Below are positions 31,369 to 45,288 of a stretch of 64,000 nucleotides of DNA, piece by piece. The DNA comes from Trichoplax adhaerens. Taxonomy: Eukaryota; Placozoa; Uniplacotomia; Trichoplacea; Trichoplacidae. Position numbers and translations under genes: made by a program. The stretch is from the NCBI RefSeq assembly GCF_000150275.1, contig NW_002060943.1, positions 11,036,878 through 11,100,877 on the forward strand. Reading direction: 5' to 3'. Position 1 is the first letter of the stretch, and each line of letters starts with the position of its first letter. Under the pieces are notes generated by a model, which did no database searches, had not been told where the DNA came from, and worked only from the letters and a program-made list of their open reading frames with translations.

Positions 31369-34300
31369 CTTCTATTCATTACATGTTATCTTGATAGCTT
31401 ATGGAACTTTGACCTAATTCTAGAATTTGTATTTCAATTTACATTACGACATCACAATTCTCTCATCAAATTATGTAAAATTAGCGATGCTTTGATTTAT
31501 GTTTGTGCTAGAAATGCATCATATCAATGACATCAATTCTGTAGCACATGCACAGTACTTCAATGCGGCAAATTCTAAAAATTTTTAGCATTACTAACAC
31601 GAAATTGAAAGAATTTGTAAAATACTGTACTATATTTGCTTTTTTTACTAGATTGAAGCAATTTTTAAATCATTTATGGTTAAAAGAAGCATTTACGTAA
31701 CAATGTGTATTCAATAGAAAATGTAACTATCATTGATAAATGATAAAAATATAAACTAGCGATTAAGTATGAACACCCGTAGAATCTACCAATATTGACA
31801 CTTAAAAGGAAATAGGATGAGAGAGCTTCTACCTACTCATTGAAAAATCATTTCTGCTGATAAATATAAGTACGAAAGGTTTCAGTTAAATAGATTGAAT
31901 TATTGATGAACGCATTTACGGAATTCTTGATTCTTAACCGATAATGTCGGTACATTAAATTGAACTGAACGACATCCTATAAATCTGTAAACACTGTTAC
32001 GACGACAATGAGAGGTCTTTAAATCAACGATGTTCAGTTAATTCGGCTTCGTATAATGAATAACTTACTATTTCTATTCGAAAATATTCCTCTTTATTAT
32101 AATATCAATACAGCGAATATTAGATCTAATGAGAAAAGACAAAAATTAATACTGACGAATATTTCAAATCCGAATGCCTATAATAAATCGTATAAAGTGA
32201 ACAAGTATCCATTGAATGATGTTAATAAATGATGTAAATGCTGCTTTCCGTAGGATTGCATCACTTTTTAATCCTATTTACTACTATAACTATGAAAATC
32301 TGGACATTGATATCAACATAATTAAAATTCGTACGGCACTAATACTAAAGATTACATCCTGCGAAAAATATCTTTCATATGGCGTTAATAGCCAACATAA
32401 ATACTTGCTACCATATAACCTATAAGCATTTCAGTAATCCTGTTTAATATCGTAATAAGTAAGCATTATTCTATGAATTTGTTATCCTATGTTTAAAGTA
32501 GCTGTGCATTTTTGGCAATCATAAACCGTAGCCTGTTTGACCGTCTTAATCGTAATTACATGCACCCAATACTACAAACAAGATGGAAAAATAAAGCTGT
32601 TGACGTTCCCATTTTGTCAACAATTATAACTATTTTAATACAGTATTGTCGAATACGTATCGATATAAATGAGTTACAAGGCTCCGTAGTTAAGATAATT
32701 TTAAACAAACGTGGTATTAGTAGATATCAAATATGAAATTATTTATGCTTGCATGCACCATAGCATCCGCTCTTAGTTCTATCATCGATATCAGACATAT
32801 TTGCGAAGGTTGGCTACCTTAATCTAGTTATTTTTAAGTGTCCTAAATTGCAAGTTATGACATTTTCTATGGTTGTAGTCCCCAAATAGAAGTGTCAGCT
32901 ATTCCTTTAGACGATTGTCACGGTAGGAACCACTGTGAAGAGTAAATGACTAAATTTAGTGGTAAACGTTTATACATGAACTAAATTTCATGAATTGTTA
33001 TGATTCATGCATGATAGCTGCTGCCGAAGGGTATTTAAGCTCGGCAGATTGTTGAATAAAAGGAGTTCTATAGTTGTTTAACTTAGAAGCAAAGGCATCA
33101 AAATTTTAGTGAGGTAGTTGAGAGATACTGAATCCCAGAGATCATAGTAATTTAGAGATTCGTTTTACGTTAACTTTGTCACGAAGTTAGTTTGTGACAA
33201 CGACTTGAAAGTTCTTCCAAAAAATTCTTATACCCATCTACTATTCCTGGTACCGTTTGGAAGACATACTGTAGATGGGCTATAAATCCAGTACTCTTGA
33301 TTTTATTCGTTATACTTATGCTATGACGGTATAAACTCTACCCGACGTTATTAGTTATATTCATGTTATGATATTTACTGCTAATGTGATGACTAACGTC
33401 AGTCTTAATTGTCAAGATTTAGATATAGCTCCTTATTTAGTGTAATTACTTTAAATTAGCAACTTGTACTTGAATATAAGTACTTAAAAAGGGAGTATTT
33501 AAGGCTGTGTAAGCTAAGCACGAGCAGGAGGAAGGTTAGCGAAGAGTTATTGATTAGATCTGATCTCGTTACTCGTTGGTAACATATCGCTATTGATTTA
33601 GTTGTAGTACAGTTACTCGTTGATAACTTCTATTTTCTTGCTAACAAATTGAATATATTGTCGAATCTAAAGTCTGTTTGTTATTAACATTATTCATGAC
33701 TAAAGCGAACCCTTTATTATGTTTTATCCTTACATTTAATATTCAGTTATAGAATCTATAGGGCAAATTCATTCATTAATGAAATGGCAACTATGCTGCG
33801 TCTCTTTTATCTTTTCATATAAGTAACGTAAATAATATCTTTGTAATCTTATTAGTTATAATTAATCTTGCAATTAAACTTAGAACTGAGAGACTGTATA
33901 ATCAGTATATTCATTGCGTTTACAATAAATTTTAAGTTTCATCGTAAACAGACATCTGTTTTTTCTTATTGATATTTACTTTATTTGTAATACTGATTAA
34001 ATCCTATTTAACCTTTCTATTAATATCAAGCGCTATAAAAAAAACATTTATCTTTACAGTCGCTGCATAACTATTGCCCCCCATTGATCATATTTTAGTT
34101 ATGTTTTAGTTACAAAAGCAGTAACCAGGAAATAGTTTATACGAGCCTATTACTTACTTTTGCACATTATTCAATTTCCATTATCCCAGTTCATTGAACA
34201 GCAGCAAACTTCTAATAGGTAAATTTCATGATTTAGCAAAATATTTTTGCGTCAATATTAATTAAAAAAATGAAAATTTACTAATTCTATTTATTAACAC

Positions 34301-37300
34301 GATCATAATGACCAATTAAATATTTTGATCAAATTTTCTCTTCTATAAATAAATCATGTATTACTCTTAAGCTAAAATCAATTACTAAAAGTAACCTTAT
34401 TGCCTCTATATACAAAATAAAAACAATGCTACACCACATTATATATGCGGATAGTGTAATTAATGATTTCATTATAGCAATTTCTACAAAAAGCGACGGC
34501 AGATACAGAAGTATCTTTCTTTCAAATTACTAATAGAAGTATAAACACATTCAGAAATATTCACCTTCCTTTAACTAGCCGAATATGGTTCCGATCTGCT
34601 CATCCAGTACTAAAATCTAAGCTTACATTTTAATTAATTAAGCACTTATTATTCATCGATGCCCTTTTTTCAACATATGAAATTAACTGGATTCCTCATT
34701 TTAGTTCTACTTGCTAATTTTCCTGCAATTAATCTTGTATCACTTTTACATAGTCTAATCATAATTAGTTACTATACTTTAATGGAAGCAATTAATTTAT
34801 AAGAAATATGTAAATCAAATATCAATAAAACATTTTGCGATATTACTTAAGGCTCAAATAGGCTCAGTCAAAAAGAATTCTAATCTGCTGGCCAAGCACT
34901 AAAAATCTAGACCCCTATTCGATCAATTAATACCGTTCGTGAGTTAGTTTTTTTGCTATATTCCTAATTGAAAAAAACAGCAACTACAAGATAAAATAGT
35001 ATGTCAGTAATTTTAAACGATAGTATGATACAAAACTGAAAGCTCACCGACAGACAAATAGAATTATTGATGTTTATAATCTTGGAAAACGTAAATAAAA
35101 CAATCGGCGATACAAAATGTAGGATAAAATCTAATTTAAACAGATATATATAACACCGTTAAACCCTTGTATAAAAAGTACACTAACTTCTTTTGCAACA
35201 AAGGCTTGAACATGTATCGTACACAATAAACTATTCCTGGATCGATAACATTCATTCAGGATAAACGATATTGAAGGTTCGCAATTCTACTATCATGCAC
35301 TATTGTAATATTACAAATATCTAAATATGCCCGCAGGAAATAGAAATCTTGTCTATGACAGTCAGGAGTCATAATTTTTGACATATCTGAACTAGACATT
35401 GAAAATTCTCGAAAGTGAAAGCCTGCCTTGTAGAAATTTAACTTTAAACGTTGTAGTCTTGAAATAAGTCATTCTGATGAAGAAGAAAGAAATAACAAAT
35501 GCTGTATGATACCCATGTCATAATAGCTTTAGATTAAGGCAACCATTGACGTATTATACTGTAGCTGCGTTAGATGAGCTCAATCATGTAGAATAAGCAC
35601 AGCATCAGCTCTATACCTACCAGTATACCATAGAGAACTGAAAGAATGATTATGCTTTGAGATTAATCATCAATTATTAGATACTGTAGTATTCTATGTC
35701 AGTTTCTATTATAATTACAGACAATCGATTTTAAAAATCAAAAACTAATACGGAAGGTATACTTAACAAATAACGGTCCATTTGTTTATTTCTTAAAGCA
35801 ACAACGTTTTGATTGAATAACAGTACAACAACCTAAATCTAAGATTATTACTATGCTATAGCAGTATGATAACCTATACAGCATCACGCTAGGTTGATGA
35901 TGATCAATAATTAGTCAATCTTTATCAGGCTGAATTTCGCTGAGAATACGATCTCTTTAATTCTGTAAAGCGGTAAGCGTGATTGCTTTAATATGATGGA
36001 ATGTCAAATAGTATTCGGTCAACGGGTATCTCGTATACCTGAATTAGCATAAAAAAATTCTCTATTGATTGGAATTCGCATTTCCAATGAACATCTAGTT
36101 TTCAGATTGTTCCTATAATTTAAACTATCATCTAACTTGTATCCCTACCAGTTTGTAATCCCATGGTAAATTATTCAACCGATCTAAAAATTTCGACAAG
36201 CACTTGTACCTATCCAAATCTATGAGAAGGTAATGGCTTGTTTCTCCTATTGTATTTTTGTCATCATAACTTAAAACTCGTACTCTTTAATCTTAATCAA
36301 TCATCTACCTTTGTGAAGTGAAATACTCGACAAGTTCTCGTTTGATTCCACCCCATTTCATATCAATGTTTCAATCTCCTAATTTTTTCTCTTGTTGTAG
36401 TCATTCTAAATTCTGAACTACATTAATATATCAACCCTAATCCATTCTATTTTAGTGTAAAGTAAAAATTATCCATACTTTTACTAAAGACTGCTAGTAT
36501 CATGTTTTGTAAAATATCTACGGTATCCTACAGTAGCCTATATCATGCAGAAAGCCTATGGTTGTTGCGTTTTATATCATTTTAACGATGTGTGTATATC
36601 GCTGCAATCCTTGCAACTATTAATTGTAATTGAAGCACTATCCATATTTCACGAAACAAACATAATCAACAAAGAATTTGGATCTATTTCCTTACTAGTT
36701 TGCCTCAAATGAATGCTTTCTATCAGTTAAGCGTCCAAATTCTTAGGCGTGCAATGCTGCCTTTCCAATCCGACAGTACCTATAATAGTTTATTTTTAAG
36801 CGGATTTTTCCTATATCATTCAACCGTATTAATCCTTGAAGTATGAACATGTTTCTTGCAGAATAAAAAAATATTTACAAGAACTGGTATCTATGCTTGT
36901 CTACTTCAAGTACCGTGGAGCTTTTGTATTGGTGATTGCATATTCTATCTTTATCATTCTAACGATTAAGTATCTAAAATTCCAATCTCAATTTATTCTT
37001 AAAATAAATTACATATTTAAAATACTATTCATACTTTCATAATATAAAAATAACTAATAAAATACTTGTATCTACTCTTGTTTGTTTCAAGTGGATGTAT
37101 TGTGCCTATTTTTACATTTCTTACATTGCAGTTATTTTAACTCTAAATTAGAAATGACTTTCATCTTAATCTATTTTCTTATGCTGTTTCTTAGGATGTA
37201 ATTGATATCCGTGCCGAAATGAAAATACCGGAACAGGTATTTAGATCTGCTTAAGTTTAATTCTTGTAGATGTTGATGCATATTACAGTTGTTATATTTT

Positions 37301-37507
37301 CCATCATCTTCGTCATTTTTATTCTTAGAATATAAATAGATTTCGCACATAATGTAGGCAGGTTAGCAAAGATAGAAAATATACGTAATATTATAATATT
37401 ACTATAGCTTCTTCGTTCAAGCTGATCGAATTCAATCTACCAACCATGATGAATCTATAACAGCTAAAAATCGATCAGATTATAATTTAATTGATTCTGT
37501 GCTTTAG

Positions 37508-37798
37508 TGTAAAGAAGTTAAAGATTGGATGGCGCCTGAATATAATTATAGACAAGGAGTAAATTTCTAAGGATCTTTTGTTGACTATTAAAGCAACACT
37601 AACTTTAAAAGAATCTGATATCCGTAATAAATTCCATAACAAGTTTAAAAGCTATGCTTAGTCTTGGCAGTATGGCATTAGAAAAAACGTTCTAATTTAA
37701 GCCTTAATTGCACTCTACACAATGGGCAATCTTAATTCAGAAGAATTATTCTAATTATATTGCCATAAAATTGAAATGTATAAGAGACGTGTATGAAT
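37508..37798 (+). pseudogene. Possible decayed coding fragment, unrecognised
   Basis: After an AG at 37506-37507 a short frame reads CKEVKDWMAPEYNYRQGVNF then stop. From 37569 a second frame reads KDLLLTIKATLTLKESDIRN and continues through in-frame TAG and TAA codons with protein-like composition (ALIALYTMGNLNSEELF). The pattern suits a degraded exon series with C-to-T changes, but chance is a real alternative in AT-rich DNA, and I recognise no family. Confidence 0.2.
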
Positions 37799-40700
37799 AT
37801 TGAATAAAATAAAACTAATTTATCCCTATGCTGTATAGATAGAATAAATTATTCACAATAATATCAGTAAAATATAATGATAAGCATGATGGTCAGGAGC
37901 AAAGAATGAACAGATTCTAGCCAATATTCTTTACAATGACTTTATTTTGAAATCAAAAATAACAGTGGAAAATAAGGATCTAATAACACTTCTATACCGA
38001 TACCCTTATTGCATAATATGATGATGAAGAAAAAAATAATTCTTAAGCTTGAGGTCACAATCATTCCATTCCAATATAGCTTCATGACGTCTACCAATGA
38101 TCACAGATGTCAACAGTAAAATATTTATAGTTCTAATCAGTCCCTGCTGTGAAGTATATGAATCACGGTATTAATCAAAATTACAATTCAATCATAATTA
38201 TTTATGATAGATCATCAGTTTATTTTCATCATTCTATCCATTTAACACAGTCATCGAAGATAATTGCCAATAAAATGAAAGAATCTCCTATTATGTTTGA
38301 GTTAATAGCAATTAGAATTCATTGCATCGAAGAAAGGGAATCGCGAATAACAATACTTTAGCAAGCAAGAGGTGTATCTAATTTCAATGTCCTCGTAGTT
38401 TTATGGAAATAATATAAAACAATCTCACCTACACCATGATTGATTGGTTAGCATAATAAAGATGGATAACTTGAATACACAAAATGACAAATAGAAACAG
38501 CTGCGAATATACTTTTTAAATGATCTTCTCTATCAATTTAAAATCGATCTCATTTACTAAATATTCTTTTCAATAGGAAAACGTCAAAAAATCGATTCCC
38601 GTAATAATCTTGTTAATTGAATAGAGATATGTTAAAGTTATTTTGTTTACCTAGTCTTTTACCACGGTTACGTTAGTCAATGGTTTAAATAGAAATCTAA
38701 ATTTGATACATATGTATATGTTATGACTTTGAATGTCTTTTTTCATAATAAATGGAATTACTTTTTATAGATGATATTTAAGTTAGTTATCTTTATCAAC
38801 TAGAATTGGGGCGTTGATTATACAAGAAATAAAGCTACTTATTTATAGCGACGTAAATTTACTCACGTTAACATTTCATGATTACAATTGCAGGGTAACT
38901 TATTTTAAACACTCTTACTCGATATCGTTGGGCGAAAAAGATATAATTCACAATTGTTAATCAGTCTGAGATTTGCAGTTGGCAAACTTTCACTTTTAGC
39001 TCTACATTACCATCTTTTAATTAAAGAAGCAGCTTTATTGCGATACCCTATAAGTCCTAACTATGTGGAAGAATTGTATTGCAACCCTGATTATGGTAAG
39101 TTTTAAATAGATTTTTAATATAATAACGTGTAAATTGATTATTGAAATAGAACGAGTTGCCTACAGTTAGTTACTGGGAGTTCTCGATGTATTCAATTGA
39201 CAACCCGATTAATTTTTATTTTCTCCACTATCCACTATTGAGTGGATAAACTGTACTACTCCAATCAGTCGACTATTCGTACAATAGAAATCTCAACTAA
39301 CTGTAATGAGATACAACTAAATTTACAAGATACGAGTATATATAGAAAATGCTATTGATTTTCTTTAGCATTGAAAAGCAAGCATTAAATATGCCTTACC
39401 TATTTCAATCGATCTGCCGCTCATAAAACCTAACCTGATGGCTGATGCTTATGATTTTCCAACTAAAATGCCCAAGTACATTACCGTTAATTTTCCTAAA
39501 CACCAGTTAATAATCACGATATTAATAAAATAATATCGATGGTGATAATTATCAAAATATTATTCTCGATGAACATACCAGGTTAATACTTATTGAACTC
39601 ATATTATAGATTTATAGCCCAATCTGTTAATAAAAAAAACATTACGAATACGGTACAGCTACTCTCAGCTATTTCTTATTACTCGTTTAGCTTTTTCAGT
39701 TATCTTGTTATTTAATTACGCAAATTTTCGACCAAACTATAGAAGTGTACGTATGCTGCATACTGTACTATAGTAAAATTGAATGCGAATAGCTAGCCAA
39801 ACTATACAATAATACTTATTGTATTCACAGTAGATAGATAATATTCTAATACAGAGCTAATTCTGTAGCATCGCTATAGAAATTCAGTAGCTCTGATCAT
39901 CAAAGTTTAATGATTAATTGATAGTTCAAGGATTACTTTTGGATCAATCCGGATATACTATATCATACGCCTATGGATACAGTATGATCGCATCATTTTT
40001 TACATTCTGGTTCACATAGGCAATAATACTATTGTAATTTATTGTCGATTACAAACCAATGATCGAAATTTGTTCAATAAATATATGAGGATGTTGACCA
40101 AATTATCACTAAAGGTTTGGTCAGTACCAACTCAAGAATGATTCCTGGATCATTTTGGATATGCTGTTCTTAATTTCAATAGTACGATGGATCATTTTTG
40201 CAGTATATGTCTATTTCATCCTAATATGACGGCTTCCTTATTGACTATAGAATTAATCCCTAGCTTTGAACAATATTTATATCATTACCTTACCTTTAAT
40301 ATACTATCGATTAGACCATAAACAATATTCTTTCCAACCGCAATATCACCAATATTTGCTATTATAGCGAATGATGGTAACATAATTTTGCATTTCTGTT
40401 ATTAAGATATTAACTATCAAACATTTCGCTCACCCATCTCGTACTAAAGCGAACTTTTCATGTTCGTATAATAAAAGTACGGTAACATAGCAATCATCTT
40501 AATAGGCCAAAAATCTGGGAAAGTCTTAAGCTGGAAGTAAAAAATCTAACACAATCCCAATATTCTATTTACTATATCAGGCAGCCCTGCTGTCCTTTTA
40601 GGTTTAATGAGTCCGTTGGTATATAGAGAGGGAAACTAATTGTAGGTGTAAGTTTTACATTACAATCATTAACATGCTAAAAACGAACTTCCAAATCATT

Positions 40701-43247
40701 TTTAACCGACTGGATAGACTAATCACCTGTACACCTAAGACTATCAATTTCAATTTTTTATACGACTTATACTATAGCAACGGTCCATAATATACGCTAG
40801 TTGAAATACTGTAATGATTGCCATTCTTATTGGATCTATTTCTTTAATTAATTATTGAAATAGAACGAAGAAAGATTAATTATACATGCTTTAATCCAGG
40901 ACAGAATTTCCTAGTAAAAGTTACTTGAAAACTCCTGATTATGTGATTCTACAGTGTAACAAGAAAGATTAGTCTATATCTTTCATTGACTGGCATGTTT
41001 CATTGTTGTATAGGCCATAAACATCCCATGCCTTCACAACCTGTCGAAAACTAATGAACTTAACCATTAGGATACATGACAAGTTTTATTTTTTCAAGTG
41101 TCCTTCAATATTGGACTGTCGTCTATGATCAATAAGGCACAGGAGCAAATGATAACATACTTGCACACGTATTAATCAACGCTGTTGTAAACTGTCAGCC
41201 CTGCGATAGTATAGTAAGCCCAAGATACAGATATTTCTACGGCATCACTTATAGCCAGTAATAAGAATGGCTGTACTCTTTCTCTCCCTAATTAACGCTA
41301 CATCCTGTAAGCACTTGTTTGGCTATTTTAAGGCCATTACCGACTAGAATTGAACTCCAAGTAGGAGCAAAAAGTGAGAAAGTAACTTCTATTCTATCAA
41401 CATCATCGTCCTACCTCTCAGCCGGCACTAGTCCACTAGAACTGATCTAAAGTAAAAGTCACTAAGAAATTGACAATGAAGGAACTGCGCTAGACAGCGT
41501 TTCATAGAAAGAAATCCAGAAAAAAATGACTAATCTTTTTATTAATTTAATTGAGATCCGCTGGCATAAATAGGTTTTCAATGTTATTACAACAATAACC
41601 GCGTGAAGAAATATCGTATAACTTTCGTCAATTTTTTTCCAATCTAAATACCAAGACATGCAAATTGTTTCGTTAAGGACTTCGTAAATACTCAATCTAG
41701 TCATGAATATTGCAGTATTTCTAGAAATTAATGAAGCATTACACGCTAGCTATGATTTTAACAGATTTTCGAAGAAAGACTCATTAATCATTTTCGATCA
41801 TAAATTATTAATTTTACACAGGATTTGAGGCTAGCGGTCAAGATTAATGCAAGCACTGACAAATTTACTATTTTTTGTATCTCGATCAAGTTCAAATTTA
41901 GGAATAAATCCAATAGAATCAGAGAATAGTAAGTGATAGTAGAATTCCGACGGAAATAAAACCCAGTAACGGTCCACCTGTAATAGTTTCTAGGACTCTA
42001 CTATTGAGAATAGCATTAATTAGTCCAATACTATACATCCTCCATTCTTCATGATATTTTTTTACTATAACAAAGGCCAATTTTATTAAAATCGCTGGAT
42101 TGCGAATTGCCAAGAGCTAAGCGCTAGGAGCTATTCAAGGCATTAACAATAAAAAGTTAGATACCAACGAACGTTATGGCTTTAAGCATACTGATATTAA
42201 CATTAATAGGCTGAGTGATATAATACACGGATGTACGCTATGCAACTGAGATTAGTATCGAAGATTATAAAAGCTAATCAATTACAGAAATCGAACAGCT
42301 ATGCTAATAGGGAGGATACTTCCTTATTCATTTTAATTTAATGTTTATTAATACGATAAAAAAACGATGTGGTAAATCGGAAAGCCGTTAACTTTCAATT
42401 AATTAATTATTTATTACGGTATCATACAACAATCACTAACAGATATGCGTTGTTACTGTAAACTTAAGATAGATTTCAAAAGGGATCTAAAAGCCATTAT
42501 GTCTTTTGATGAAGAAAATTAATAAACGTGGAGATCTCATAACTTGAAATCTACTTTAATGCATTGTTGGCTACCGTAAATAAGTGTGAAGGGAGAGAAA
42601 ACATAACAAGCCTCCTTTCATGTTGCTCTATTTTAGATTGCTTAGCTATATAGGAATATAAAAGAAAAAAAATCCATGAACAGCCTAACTAAGCACAGAT
42701 CGCAATACTTGGATACAATTCACTCAACAGTCTGTGTTGGAATCATTTTAAACTTCTATGCTTCTAACAGCCGTTTACTCTAGTCTAGTCTGCTATCAAA
42801 CTGCTATATTTTAAATTAAGTAGTAATAACTAAACTTGATGAAATTCACAACTGAAGGGATGATCGATTGTCTTGAAGTAATTAGGCGCTCAATTCGAGG
42901 TAATTATGCTTTGAGTTGCTTCTTTTGGGGGTTGCTAGCAATAAAAGTTATTCATTGATAATGAAATAAAACCACGTCAGTAGGACTTCAGTAAATTTCT
43001 TTCCTCCTACCTAATACTTTGAGATCGATTGCTCTTGATATAAACCATATTTTGTTTGGTTTAGTCATTCCTACTTGCCTCTAATTTAAATTGGCAAGCC
43101 CACAGTGGCTATCGCGAAGTAATTTTACCGCCATTTTCTCCCCCAATTTATTATCGACAAGAATGATATAGAATCATTGATGACATTCGAACCGCCGTGA
43201 AAGAGGCGCAACGAAATTCACAGCCGAACACGGAGATCAGAACAAAT

Positions 43248-43280
43248 CTTTCCCCTCCCCTCTCTCCCTTTTTGTTTTTT
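43248..43280 (+). repeat. Polypyrimidine tract
   Basis: A C/T-only run of about 26 bases is followed by G and more T. It stands out against the AT-rich surroundings. No nearby exon was found that would make it a splice tract. Confidence 0.5.
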
Positions 43281-45288
43281 ACTTACATTAAGTTCTGTTA
43301 CGTTCTTTATGAGGTTTTTAGCATAGTAATTTCATCGATACAGCATGAATAAGAATCGATTTCCTATTAGAAATACCCGTATAACGTATTTATCCCTCTT
43401 AAAATATTATAACACTTTGGAGCAATTAGTCACGCCATTAATATAACCGAATAGATCAACAGTTCGGTCTCAAAATAATCAATAATTAATTGCATTCTTT
43501 CAATCTCCATGTTCAATTTGCAATATTGTACAGTATACTGTAATTTATCCCTTAAAGCACAACGGTGTCTCAAACAGATCATGTTACAGAGATGCTGTAT
43601 CAGGGCTACTAAGTAATCCATGGCTATACCTTCCATTCGTTTATTGTATCGCTATGGCTATACCATGGCTACAATAACGCCATCACAATAATTTACTCGC
43701 TTTTTCTGATCCTGTTAATTAATTGTCTGCCTTCTCTCTTCTCTTGGAATGGTGCCGCTTTAGTGCACTGGCCTATCCTTTATTTTTGATTTAATTTGAT
43801 ACTTGTTGTTCTTAATCACTGATTGCTATCCCTGCTTGCATTACTAAGACAACCATATTTGTTTATATCGTTGAATCGTTCATCGCAAGCAAAACAGTCA
43901 ATATTTATGGCTCAGGGGAATTTACCACTTGCCGAGAGCTTGCTGTACAATTCTACCTTTCCAGTAATTTTTCCTCATTTTCTTATCATCACGGCAATGG
44001 CATACTACGGTAACATGCTTTCTACACCATATTCGGTTTGCTAAAGCTAGCTACAGTATTGTTAGTTTAAAATACACGGTGATCAAGTTTTGTCGTTGAC
44101 TGATGGCACATAAGCAGCTCGATTTACCTGGACTTACTCTATTTCGTGATGGTCTCCTAATAGGATACTTGTTCCCATATATCTCGTAGTATATTACTGA
44201 CTTTCGTGCTAAATACACATACTTAATATGTCTTAGCCTAATAAACTGGCCAATCACAGGTTGACGTTTATTGGCACTATACTTGCATACAGTAAATATA
44301 TATAATATATGTTGACATTTCTTCGCTTACTGGATCATTCTTTTCTTTTTTCTACCTTTTTCTTCTCTCTCATCCTGCTTGTTAATAAAGGTCTATCTCT
44401 TACACATCACCTTGTGCTAGCTCTCTATAAGACCACAGGATATTATACTTGTCATGGTCCTCTATGAATCCATCTTGACAGGAACTACAGTACATACTAA
44501 CGTAAAAATAACAATTTCCAATTTTGTATGAATTTTAGTGATTTTAGCAATTGAAATTGGCCTTGTTACTTTTCATTTTCTGTTTATCAGTAAATCGTCT
44601 CCATGTTGTCTGCGTATGTAATATTCTTACACTTGTATGCTGTTTTGTTTTAATTGCTGCTATGTATCCCTCGACTCCGTTATGGAGAATCTACATAACT
44701 GCCGAATAGACCAAAACGTTTTAGGTATAAAACTCCCTGTCATAAAATTGCATCCAAAGTTATACAAGCAACACTTTCCGTTTTTACAATCAAGGGGAAA
44801 ATGGTGTGATAACTTGATTCTATTCCAATTTGAAAGAAAGAGTTGGCAATAACTGCAGTTATAACAACGATAATTCTGATGCATGAGGCGGTTAACATGA
44901 AGTTTATTGACCCTTAATAGCCGAATTTAATGATAGAATATTTAAGCTATATTAGCAATATTGACATACTGTGCATAAATAATAATGGATTGGATTTTAA
45001 TACTGTATATCAAATCGAGTTCACTGCATGGGCGTAGACTAGAGATTCTGCTATAGGCTATCTCGATTTCGGACAGTTTGCATAATCCAATACATACTAC
45101 GATGATTTATCTCTTATTTTACCACCAATTTTAATCAACAGTTTCAATCATGTACTGTATGTAATTGCGAAGTTGTTTCTACTGTGTGTCTTAGCTATTT
45201 AAAAATAATATTTTCTTAATCCAGTATGCAGCTAACGATTGAATGATTGCAAGAGTTGACAAAAATTATTTTTATATCACTACTTTAG

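Larger units (their letters stand above)
31296..45288. other. 14 kb gene-poor block upstream of the adhesion GPCR
   Basis: No splice-consistent gene or recognisable family was found on either strand. The longest open stretches are 60-80 codons, about what chance gives at this base composition. Weak candidates for decayed coding exist: 37508-37798 on plus (CKEVKDWMAPEYNYRQG, then a frame with several TAA/TAG stops) and 38909-39103 on plus (65 codons). A polypyrimidine tract lies at about 43248-43280. The block must contain the 5' end of the GPCR, because its first visible exon starts inside a signal peptide. Confidence 0.55.

Noticed and set aside
38909-39103. 65-codon open stretch on plus (ends YCNPDYGKF)
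   Set aside because: It has no family match, another frame is also open beside it, and frames of this length are expected by chance in 14 kb of AT-rich DNA.
39900-40140. Several overlapping open frames with hydrophobic content on plus
   Set aside because: All three frames are open at once for similar lengths, as expected from base composition; no splice or family support.
43180-43205. tRNA-like B box (GGTTCGAAT) on the minus strand
   Set aside because: No matching A box or cloverleaf could be formed at the right distance.
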